Origin: Acidobacteriaceae bacterium
Lineage (GTDB): Bacteria > Acidobacteriota > Terriglobia > Terriglobales > Acidobacteriaceae
Direction of reading: 5' to 3'
Length of the DNA stretch: 46,616 nucleotides
NCBI GenBank assembly: GCA_030041515.1
Contig: JASHNS010000033.1
Span: 1 to 46,616, forward strand
The notes beneath the pieces are model-generated. The model ran no database searches. It was not told the origin of the DNA and saw nothing but the letters and a program-made list of their open reading frames with translations. A program made the position numbers and the translations under genes. Positions 16,449-22,942 of the stretch are shown piece by piece. Position 1 is the first letter of the stretch. Each line of letters begins with the position of its first letter.

Positions 16449-18170
16449 TCAGGTCTGGAGCACACCTGGGTTGAATTTCGGCACGTCGGGGTTGAGAGCA
16501 GCGGCTTCCAGCGCGGTCAGCAGAGCGTCACGGGTCTCGGCCGGGTCGAGGATGGCGTCCACCCACAGGCGAGCCGCGGCGTAGCGGCAGTCAGTCTGCG
16601 CCTCGTAAGTGGACTTGATGGAGGCGAGGAGATCCTGCTTCTCCTGATCGGAGAGCCTGCGGCCGTCGCGCTCCAGTTGCCGAATGCGGATTTCGACGAG
16701 CGTGTTCGCGGCCGAGTCGCCGCTCATCACCGCGTACCGCGCTGTCGGCCACGCGAAAATGAAGCGCGGATCGTAGGCCTTGCCGCACATGGCATAGTTG
16801 CCCGCGCCGAACGAGCCTCCGATGACGACGGAAATCTTCGGCACAACGGAGTTGGCGACCGCAGTGACCATCTTCGCGCCGGAACGGATGATGCCGGACC
16901 ACTCCGCATCTCGGCCGACCATGAAGCCGTTGACGTCGTGCAGGAAGATCAGCGGGATGAGGTTCTGGTTGCAGTCCAGGATGAAGCGGGCGGCCTTGTC
17001 GGCGCTCTCCGCGTAGATGACGCCGCCAAATTCGACGCGCTTCTCGCCGGTATGCGAGGTCTGCGGCTGCGGAGTCTTCTGGTTGGCGACGATGCCGACG
17101 GAGAATCCGCCAATGCGGGCGTATCCGCAGAGCAGGGTGCGGCCGTAGCCGGGCCGATACTCGTCGAACTCGCTGCGATCGACCAGCCGCGCGATCACCT
17201 CGTGCATGTCGTAGCTGTTGGCGGCGGCGCGGCTTGTTTCGCTGGAGAGGAGTGCATACAGATCGGTGGCGGGATAGCGCGGAGCGTCCTTCTCGGGGTC
17301 ATAGGCCAGGCGGTCGAAGGGCGCTTGCGGAGGATGGCCGAGGCGCGCGACGAGGGAGCGCAGGCGCGCGAGGCAAAGATGGTCGTTCGGCTCTTTGAAG
17401 TCGACGGTGCCGGAGATTTCCGCGTGCATGGTCGCGCCGCCCAGCTCTTCAGCGGAATACTTCTGGCCGATGGCCGCCTGCACGAGCGCGGGCCCGGCAA
17501 GAAACAGGCCGCTGCCTTCGGTCATCAGCACCTGGTCGGTCATCACGGGCAGATACGCGCCGCCCGCGACGCACATGCCCATGATGGCGGTGATCTGCGG
17601 AATGCCCATGGCGGACATCACTGCGTTGTTCCTGAAGATGCGGCCGAAGTCGTCCTGATCGGGGAAGACGTCTTCCTGGAGGGGCAGAAATATCCCGGCT
17701 GAGTCGACCAGATACAGCGTGGGAATGCGGTTCTCCATAGCGATGTGCTGGACACGGAGAACTTTTTTCGCGGTCATGGGGAAAAACGCGCCGGCTTTGA
17801 CCGTGGCGTCGTTGGCGACGATCATGCAGAGGCGGCCGGAGACGCGGCCAAGTCCTGTGATCACCCCGGCGGAAGGCGCTCCACCCCATTCCTCATACAT
17901 GCCGAAAGCGGCGAAGAGGCCGAGTTCGTGGAAGGTCGTGTCGGGATCGAGCAGCAGGTCGAGGCGTTCGCGGGCGGTCAGGCGCTTCTTACCATGCTGC
18001 GACTCGATGGCTTTGGGGCCGCCGCCCTGGCGGATTTCGGATTCCTGCTGGCGGATGTCGGCAAGCAGAGACTGCATGGCCACCGCGTTGCTCCGGGGAC
18101 GTTGCTGGTTAACGTCCAGCTTCGAGGCAAGCTGGTTGGGGACTTTAGGCAGAGCGTTCGGATTCGTCAT
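16449..18170 (-). CDS. mccB: acyl-CoA carboxylase carboxyltransferase subunit, methylcrotonyl-CoA type
   Basis: 573 aa, carboxyltransferase of a biotin-dependent acyl-CoA carboxylase. KRLTARERLDLLLD (about 62-75), GVITGLGRVSGRLCMIVANDATVKAG, LVDSAGIFLPLQEDVFPD and MGMCVAGGAYLPVMTD are conserved and closest to the methylcrotonyl-CoA carboxylase beta group as I remember it. It would move CO2 from carboxybiotin to 3-methylcrotonyl-CoA in leucine breakdown. The biotin carboxylase/carrier subunit, isovaleryl-CoA dehydrogenase and methylglutaconyl-CoA hydratase genes are not in this window. HMG-CoA lyase on the same strand supports the leucine assignment; another branched acyl-CoA is the alternative. 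Confidence 0.88.
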   Translation of the reverse strand: MTNPNALPKVPNQLASKLDVNQQRPRSNAVAMQSLLADIRQQESEIRQGGGPKAIESQHGKKRLTARERLDLLLDPDTTFHELGLFAAFGMYEEWGGAPSAGVITGLGRVSGRLCMIVANDATVKAGAFFPMTAKKVLRVQHIAMENRIPTLYLVDSAGIFLPLQEDVFPDQDDFGRIFRNNAVMSAMGIPQITAIMGMCVAGGAYLPVMTDQVLMTEGSGLFLAGPALVQAAIGQKYSAEELGGATMHAEISGTVDFKEPNDHLCLARLRSLVARLGHPPQAPFDRLAYDPEKDAPRYPATDLYALLSSETSRAAANSYDMHEVIARLVDRSEFDEYRPGYGRTLLCGYARIGGFSVGIVANQKTPQPQTSHTGEKRVEFGGVIYAESADKAARFILDCNQNLIPLIFLHDVNGFMVGRDAEWSGIIRSGAKMVTAVANSVVPKISVVIGGSFGAGNYAMCGKAYDPRFIFAWPTARYAVMSGDSAANTLVEIRIRQLERDGRRLSDQEKQDLLASIKSTYEAQTDCRYAAARLWVDAILDPAETRDALLTALEAAALNPDVPKFNPGVLQT

Positions 18171-18205
18171 CGGGCTCGGGGAAAACTCGTCAGCATAGCA
18201 GGAAC

Positions 18206-18275
18206 AGGGAGCAGTAGTCAGCAGCCAGCAGCCAGCAGCCAGCGGCCAGCGGCCAGCAGCCAGTAATCAGATGCC
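18206..18275. repeat. 7-bp tandem repeat array (10 units)
   Basis: Ten consecutive heptamers in exact 7-bp register, beginning AGGGAGC and AGTAGTC, then mostly AGCAGCC (four copies) and AGCGGCC (two copies), ending AGTAATC and AGATGCC. It lies in the 129-bp gap upstream of the carboxyltransferase gene and downstream of the beta-propeller lipoprotein gene. It is the longest array of a heptamer family found in several gaps of this window. Confidence 0.85.
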
Positions 18276-18299
18276 TGGTGATCGATCTCCGATCACGGT

Positions 18300-19484
18300 T
18301 TACTGCGTGGCGGCCACGCTGGATGCTTCCGTCGGGTCGGTTCCGGTGGCGGAGTTCTTAAAGCTGGTCAGCGCTCCCCCCGTCCCGATCGTGTAGGTTT
18401 CCAGGTCGGAGTTGCCGCCGTAACAGACGGCAGCAATGTAGGTGTGGGAGTTGTCCTCGACAAGAGCGGCCGGCAGCGAGCCGGTGCTGAACGGCGAACC
18501 GGAAATGGCCGTCAGCGTGCCACTGGAGCCGAGGGTAAAACCGCTGATGGTATTGGCCGCGCGATTGGCGACGTAGACATAGGTATCGGTGTAGTCGACG
18601 AGGACGGAGTCGGGGCCGCTGCCGGTCGAGACCGCCGAACCCACCTGGGAGAACTGGCCGGTGCTCGAGTTGATGGAGAAGATGCGGACGCCGTTGGTGA
18701 CGGTTTCGGCGGCCAAAAGATAGGTTGTGCTGCCCGAGGTAGCGATGGCCAGGCCGGAGTCGGCGCCGCCATTGCTGGGGCCGGGTAGCTGGCCGACGTA
18801 CCCCAGGGCGCCGCTGGTGGAGTCGAAGCTGAGAGCGTAGATACCGGCTGTGCCGCAGGAGGCATAGACGTAGTCGTCGCTGGATGTGATGGCCAGACCT
18901 GGATTGAGGCCGGCCATGGTCGTCTGGGTACAATTCGGGAGCGTCACCGTCGAGCTGGTGAGTTGCGTGACTGCGCCCGTACTGGTGTCGATCTGGAGAA
19001 CATAGGCGTCGCCGTAAACAGGGTCGACGCCGATCAGCCAATCGCCGGTGGTATCGGCCGCGAGCGCCGCCGGACCGACGCTGCCGGCAAGCGAACCGGA
19101 GCCGAGCGTACCGTTGTTGTTGATCGGATAAACCCAGATCTCCCCTACGCCCGTGGCATCGCCGCTGCTGGCGTACAGATAGCTGTTGCTGGGGGTGACT
19201 GCCAGGGCGGTGGGCGCAATGGAGGCGGAAAACGGACTGCCGGAAAGCGATGTGAGCGTGGAGCTGGCGATACTGAAACCGCCGATGGTGTCGCCCTCAA
19301 GATTGCCAACGTAGAGATAGTCGCCGGAATTGGAGCCGCTGGTGCCCGTGGTACTGCTCAGCGGCGGGAAAAACTGGCCGCATCCCGCCATCACCAGAAA
19401 AACGCCGCAGCCGGCCAGAGCTACCCATCGCAGCGCAGAACCAAGCCGCACGTCCATCATCGACCTCGCGTCTATCTTACTCAT
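18300..19484 (-). CDS. beta-propeller lipoprotein (lactonase/YncE-like)
   Basis: 394 aa. The N terminus has a hydrophobic signal with a lipobox (VFLVMAGC, cysteine about residue 36), so it should be lipid-anchored. A Ser/Thr/Gly linker is followed by repeated segments of the type DYLYVGNLEGDTIGGFSI, SYLYASSGDATGVGEIWVY and DTYVYVANRAANTISGFTL, the seven-bladed propeller repeats of the YncE/6-phosphogluconolactonase fold. Metabolic lactonase activity is not implied; such secreted copies are usually of unknown role. The start is supported by AGGAG 4 bases upstream; a later ATG-ATG pair (19460) is possible. Confidence 0.8.
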   Translation of the reverse strand: MSKIDARSMMDVRLGSALRWVALAGCGVFLVMAGCGQFFPPLSSTTGTSGSNSGDYLYVGNLEGDTIGGFSIASSTLTSLSGSPFSASIAPTALAVTPSNSYLYASSGDATGVGEIWVYPINNNGTLGSGSLAGSVGPAALAADTTGDWLIGVDPVYGDAYVLQIDTSTGAVTQLTSSTVTLPNCTQTTMAGLNPGLAITSSDDYVYASCGTAGIYALSFDSTSGALGYVGQLPGPSNGGADSGLAIATSGSTTYLLAAETVTNGVRIFSINSSTGQFSQVGSAVSTGSGPDSVLVDYTDTYVYVANRAANTISGFTLGSSGTLTAISGSPFSTGSLPAALVEDNSHTYIAAVCYGGNSDLETYTIGTGGALTSFKNSATGTDPTEASSVAATQ

Positions 19485-19569
19485 CCGGCTCCTGTACCCC
19501 TACAGACGCGGACAGGGCGCAGACCGCTCCGGTCATTTTTTGTTCGTGGCGGGGATGACCGATCCGAGG

Positions 19570-20058
19570 TCAGGCCGCAGCGATGCGCTCCAGTTGTGCG
19601 AGGTGGTTCAAATCGTGGCCAGCCATGGTTTCGACAAGGGTAGAAAACGTCATCGCACCGCGCTCGGGGTGGGTAACGGTTTTGCCCGCATGGGCGGGCA
19701 GCGAACCTTCGATGAGCACAAGATTCCAGCGTCGGATCGCAGCGAAGGTCGCCAGCGCCTGGTCGGCGTCGAAGGAGGCGTACGGCGCGGCCCACTTTTC
19801 CTGGTCGAAGGGCTGAACCGTGTGGTTGTTCTCGGCGAGCGTCTGGCGCAGGCGGAAGCCGAAGGCAATTTCGCAATCGGCGAGATGGCAGAGGATGTCG
19901 CGGGGCGACCATTTGCCGGGCGCAGGCGGAGCGGTGATGCGCGCAGGGCCGATTTTGGCGGCGAGGAGCCGGAGGCGGCCGATGGTCGCGTCCAGGACGG
20001 ACGTCGGTTCCCGGCCTTCAAGGAACGGCGCGTACGGATTGAGCGCGGCGGTGGGCAT
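19570..20058 (-). CDS. DinB-family protein
   Basis: 162 aa, four-helix bundle of the DinB/YfiT superfamily of metal-dependent transferases, often linked to bacillithiol or mycothiol-type thiols or stress. The likely metal ligands are the His in DILCHLADCEIAFGFR (about residue 58) and the two in MAGHDLNHLAQLERI near the C terminus. WSPRDILCHLAD and TFSTLVETMAGHD are typical DinB_2 signatures. ATG 20058 starts right at the conserved domain; the frame upstream is open but lacks family features. Its start lies about 40 bp from the divergent rimP promoter. Confidence 0.85.
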   Translation of the reverse strand: MPTAALNPYAPFLEGREPTSVLDATIGRLRLLAAKIGPARITAPPAPGKWSPRDILCHLADCEIAFGFRLRQTLAENNHTVQPFDQEKWAAPYASFDADQALATFAAIRRWNLVLIEGSLPAHAGKTVTHPERGAMTFSTLVETMAGHDLNHLAQLERIAAA

Positions 20059-20098
20059 AAGATTTTCCGCGGCCAGTATCCCACGCCTGCCGGGGGAT

Positions 20099-20127
20099 TT
20101 GAAAGGCGCGTCACGAGCGGGTACTAT
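20099..20127 (+). promoter_or_regulatory. sigma-70 promoter of the rimP-nusA-infB operon
   Basis: TTGAAA (20099-20104), exactly 17 bases of spacer, then TACTAT (20122-20127). Transcription should start near 20134. This is one of the best promoter matches in the window. It gives a leader of about 150 nt before rimP, containing an attenuator-like hairpin and heptamer repeats. Confidence 0.75.
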
Positions 20128-20176
20128 AGGGACAGACGAGTTTGTCCGGCGACGCGGGTGTGCGGCCGGGGAAATG

Positions 20177-20198
20177 AGTGGGCGAAAGCCCACTTTTT
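20177..20198 (+). terminator. attenuator-like terminator in the rimP leader
   Basis: Perfect 7-bp stem AGTGGGC/GCCCACT closed by a GAAA tetraloop and followed directly by a run of five Ts and then GTTT. It lies about 45 nt after the predicted transcription start and 86 bp before the rimP start, between promoter and gene, so it can only act on the operon itself. Upstream a small stem GGACA/TGTCC (near 20130-20147) may compete or pause polymerase. NusA, encoded downstream, promotes pausing and termination, so NusA feedback is a natural model. Confidence 0.75.
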
Positions 20199-20212
20199 GT
20201 TTGCACCTAAAG

Positions 20213-20275
20213 AGCGGTCAGCTGAAGACCGGTCAGCAAAAAAGCAGTTAGCCAGGAGACGGTCAGCGAAGACGC
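20213..20275. repeat. degenerate heptamer repeats in the rimP leader
   Basis: Units AGCGGTC, AGCTGAA, ACCGGTC, AGCAAAA, AGCAGTT, AGCCAGG, ACGGTC and AGCGAAG follow one another with single-base indels. The AGCGGTC-AGCTGAA pair recurs almost unchanged in the gap after the CE15 gene (44.47 kb). The repeats occupy the stretch between the attenuator and the rimP SD (GGAAG). Confidence 0.6.
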
Positions 20276-20283
20276 GGAAGCTT

Positions 20284-20940
20284 ATGGCGTTTGATGCGGA
20301 ACAGATTCGGACGAGGGCGCAGCGTGTGGCAGCGTCGCACGGGCTGGACGTCGCGGATCTGGAGTTTCATGGGGGACCGAAGCATCGCATTCTGCGCGTC
20401 TTTATTGAGAAGAACGCGGAGGAACGGAAGAAGCTGAAGGCCGAGATTGAGGCTGCCGCGAATGTGGGGGCAGACGGGGATGGGAGCCGGCCTCCCACTG
20501 GTGCCACGAACGGGCACAAGTGGGGCACCCAGGATCCTGCGCACGGCGATCAGCTGGCCGGCGTGACGCACACGGATTGCGAGGCGTTTAGCCGGGATTT
20601 TGGTACGGTGCTGGATGTGGAGGATCTGATCCCGGGCGGCGAGTACACGCTGGAAGTTTCGTCACCGGGTCTGGATCGCAGGTTGCACGGAGTGGAGGAC
20701 TTCCGGCGCTTCCGGGGCATGCTGGCGAAGATCCAGACGTTCGAGCCGGTGGCGGGCAACCGGCACTGGCAGGGCAGGATCGCACAAGTGACAGAGCAGG
20801 CAATTCGGCTGGAGTTGCAGGGCAGGGTGAAGAGGAAGAGCCAGGAGCGCACCTCGCTGAGCGCAGACAAGGCCACCGCATCTGACGTGGAGATTGCGCT
20901 GAGCAATATTGAGAAGGCGCAACTGGTGCCGGAGTTCTGA
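20284..20940 (+). CDS. rimP: ribosome maturation factor RimP with an internal insertion
   Basis: 30S subunit maturation factor, 218 aa versus about 150-160 normally. The N-terminal domain (LDVADLEFHGGPKHRILRVFIE) and DFGTVLDVEDLIPGGEYTLEVSSPGLDRRLHGVEDFRRF, split by the usual turn, are diagnostic. Between residues about 43 and 92, where most RimPs have only a short loop before the GVTHTDCEAFSRD segment, there is a charged helix (KNAEERKKLKAEIEAAAN) and then a Gly/Pro-rich stretch. Its DNA contains a large palindrome (20494-20524), so part of the insertion looks like absorbed repeat DNA. First gene of the rimP-nusA-infB operon. Confidence 0.93.
   Translation: MAFDAEQIRTRAQRVAASHGLDVADLEFHGGPKHRILRVFIEKNAEERKKLKAEIEAAANVGADGDGSRPPTGATNGHKWGTQDPAHGDQLAGVTHTDCEAFSRDFGTVLDVEDLIPGGEYTLEVSSPGLDRRLHGVEDFRRFRGMLAKIQTFEPVAGNRHWQGRIAQVTEQAIRLELQGRVKRKSQERTSLSADKATASDVEIALSNIEKAQLVPEF
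20494..20524. repeat. palindromic element inside rimP
   Basis: Arms CCCACTGGTGCC (20494-20505) and GGCACAAGTGGG (20513-20524) pair at 11 of 12 positions around a 7-base loop. A second small stem, TGGGAG/CTCCCA, with a 5-base loop precedes it (20480-20496). The structure encodes about residues 71-81 of RimP. Such GTGGGGCACCC-ended palindromes look like an intergenic REP-type element, but here it lies in frame within an essential-type gene. Confidence 0.7.
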
Positions 20941-20945
20941 AAAGC

Positions 20946-20980
20946 AGGGGTTAGGGGATACGGTTTACGGTTCAGGAGAT
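20946..20980. repeat. heptamer repeat array between rimP and nusA
   Basis: Five 7-bp units in register: AGGGGTT, AGGGGAT, ACGGTTT, ACGGTTC, AGGAGAT. Together with the repeats in the leader, rimP is flanked by this family on both sides. The remaining bases up to nusA (20981-21055) show no hairpin or promoter that I can support. Confidence 0.75.
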
Positions 20981-21055
20981 TCCTGCCGCGACAGGCGCAG
21001 ACGGTGATGCACGGAGCTGCGCGAAACAACCAGGATTGGGGACTGAGAGAAGCAG

Positions 21056-22708
21056 ATGGCAAGCGTACTGTATGACAGCATCGAGGCGTTGAGCCGTGAC
21101 AAGGGCATCGACCCGCAGATCGTGGTGTCGGCGGTGGAAGACGCGATTGCTCTGGCTACACGCAAGTACTACAAGACACAGGAAAACATGCGTGCCGAGC
21201 TGGACAGAGATACGGGTGAGATCCGGGCGTACGTGTACAAGACCGTCGTCGAGAACGAGGAGCAGATCGAGGATCCTCTGAACCAGATCGCACTCGAAGA
21301 GGCGAGGGCGCTGGCGCCCGACGTGGAAGTGGGCGGAGAAATCCGCTACTACAAGCCCACCGACGTGCTGGGGCGCATCGCTGCGCAGATGGCCAAGCAG
21401 GTGATCTTCCAGAAAGTGCGCGAAGCGGAGCGGGACACGGTCTTCAACGAGTATGCGCACCGCGTGGGCGAGGTGCTGACGGCGACAGTGAAGCGCGTCG
21501 AGCTGCAGGACGTGATCTTCGACATCGGCAAAGCGGAGGCGCGGATGCCGCGGCGCGAGCAGTCGCGGCTGGAGCAGTTTGCGGTGGGCGAGCGGGTGCG
21601 CGTGGTGCTGCTGCGCGTGGATCGCGCGGCGCGCGGGCCGCAGGTGATCGTCTCGCGGGCGGCGCCGGAACTGGTGCAAAACCTGTTCCAGAGCGAAGTT
21701 CCGGAGATTTACGACAGCACGGTGATGATCCGCGCGATTGCGCGCGAGGCGGGCGAGCGGACGAAGATCGCGGTGGTTTCGCGCGACAAGGATGTGGACC
21801 CGGTGGGCGCGTGCGTGGGCATGAAAGGCATGCGCGTGCAGTCCATCATCCGCGAGCTGCGCGGCGAAAAGATCGACATCATCGAATTCAGCGAGGAGAT
21901 CACGACTTTTGCCGAGAAAGCTTTGCAGCCGGCGAAGGTGAGCCGGGTGAGCATTACCGATCTGACCGACAAGCAGCTGGAAGTGATCGTCGATGACACG
22001 CAGTTGTCGCTGGCCATCGGCAAGAAAGGGCAAAATGTGCGCCTGGCAGCCAAGCTGCTGGGCTGGAAAATCGACATCAAGAGCGAGGAAGAGAAGCGCC
22101 AGGAAGTCGAGCAGCAGATGCAGGCCATGGCGGGCGCGAGCGCGACGCCGATCGAGCAGGTAGGCGAACTGGGCGAGTCCATCATCCAAAAACTCGTGGC
22201 CGCCGGCATTACGACGGTAGAAGGACTGGCGGACATGACTCCGGAGCAGCTCGAGGAGATTCCGGGGATCGGGGAGAAAACCCTGGAGAAGATCAGCGTG
22301 GCCGTGCGGCATTACTTCGGACAATACGAGCCGGGCGAAGAGCGGCCGGCAGGGCTGGAGGGGAAAGCGGCGCACGCAGATGCCGCTTCCAGCGAAGAAG
22401 AGGTGGATGCGCTCAGGCAGAACCTGACGCAGGAGGGAGAGGAGCCGTCGAGCGCCGATGGGACTGGGCGCATCACGGACGAGGTTGCGGAAGAGCGCAT
22501 CGCCGAAGTGACGGAAGTGGGTCCGGCGCTGGATACGGAAGGCGCGGAGAGCCTGGTTCCGGGGCGGGAAGATACCAGCGCGGTGCTGGCGGAGCATGAG
22601 GCGAAGCCCGAAGAGGCGCGGGATGAAGCGGTCGCGGAGGGGAACGTCGAGGAAGTCCGCGAGGAAGAGCTCGGCGAGAAGAAAGTGGACGAGGGGACGG
22701 GCGGATAG
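21056..22708 (+). CDS. nusA: transcription termination/antitermination factor NusA
   Basis: 550 aa. The N-terminal RNA-polymerase-binding domain occupies about 1-125 (DPQIVVSAVEDAIALATRKYY), the S1 domain about 130-200, and KH1 contains GMKGMRVQSIIRELRGEKIDI. KH2 contains GKKGQNVRLAAKLLGWKIDI. A helix-hairpin-helix segment follows (LVAAGITTVEGLADMTPEQLEEIPGIG, split here only by naming). The last about 120 residues are a very acidic Glu-rich tail unlike the short ends of many NusAs. It modulates pausing, termination and antitermination. It sits between rimP and infB; the usual ylxR gene after nusA is absent. Confidence 0.97.
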   Translation: MASVLYDSIEALSRDKGIDPQIVVSAVEDAIALATRKYYKTQENMRAELDRDTGEIRAYVYKTVVENEEQIEDPLNQIALEEARALAPDVEVGGEIRYYKPTDVLGRIAAQMAKQVIFQKVREAERDTVFNEYAHRVGEVLTATVKRVELQDVIFDIGKAEARMPRREQSRLEQFAVGERVRVVLLRVDRAARGPQVIVSRAAPELVQNLFQSEVPEIYDSTVMIRAIAREAGERTKIAVVSRDKDVDPVGACVGMKGMRVQSIIRELRGEKIDIIEFSEEITTFAEKALQPAKVSRVSITDLTDKQLEVIVDDTQLSLAIGKKGQNVRLAAKLLGWKIDIKSEEEKRQEVEQQMQAMAGASATPIEQVGELGESIIQKLVAAGITTVEGLADMTPEQLEEIPGIGEKTLEKISVAVRHYFGQYEPGEERPAGLEGKAAHADAASSEEEVDALRQNLTQEGEEPSSADGTGRITDEVAEERIAEVTEVGPALDTEGAESLVPGREDTSAVLAEHEAKPEEARDEAVAEGNVEEVREEELGEKKVDEGTGG

Positions 22709-22942
22709 GACGAGCCGTCCAGGCGGGGACGCTTTGCGCGTGAGTTCTGAGTTGAGTGAATTGCCGCAGGAAGTTGAGGCGGAATGGAATTTGGCGCGAA
22801 ATCAGCCTCACTGCAACACGAGGGGCGGCGCGAATGCAGCGTTTTCAGGGATAATGAAAGAGATTCAGAGACCCACAGTCGGGAGTTGTCCGTATGAGGA
22901 ACTAAGGACCAGTGGGAAGTCGAACCATCGACACGGGGACGG

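Noticed and set aside
18206-18275. CRISPR-like array
   Set aside because: Units are 7 bp with no spacers and no cas genes nearby; it is a simple tandem repeat.
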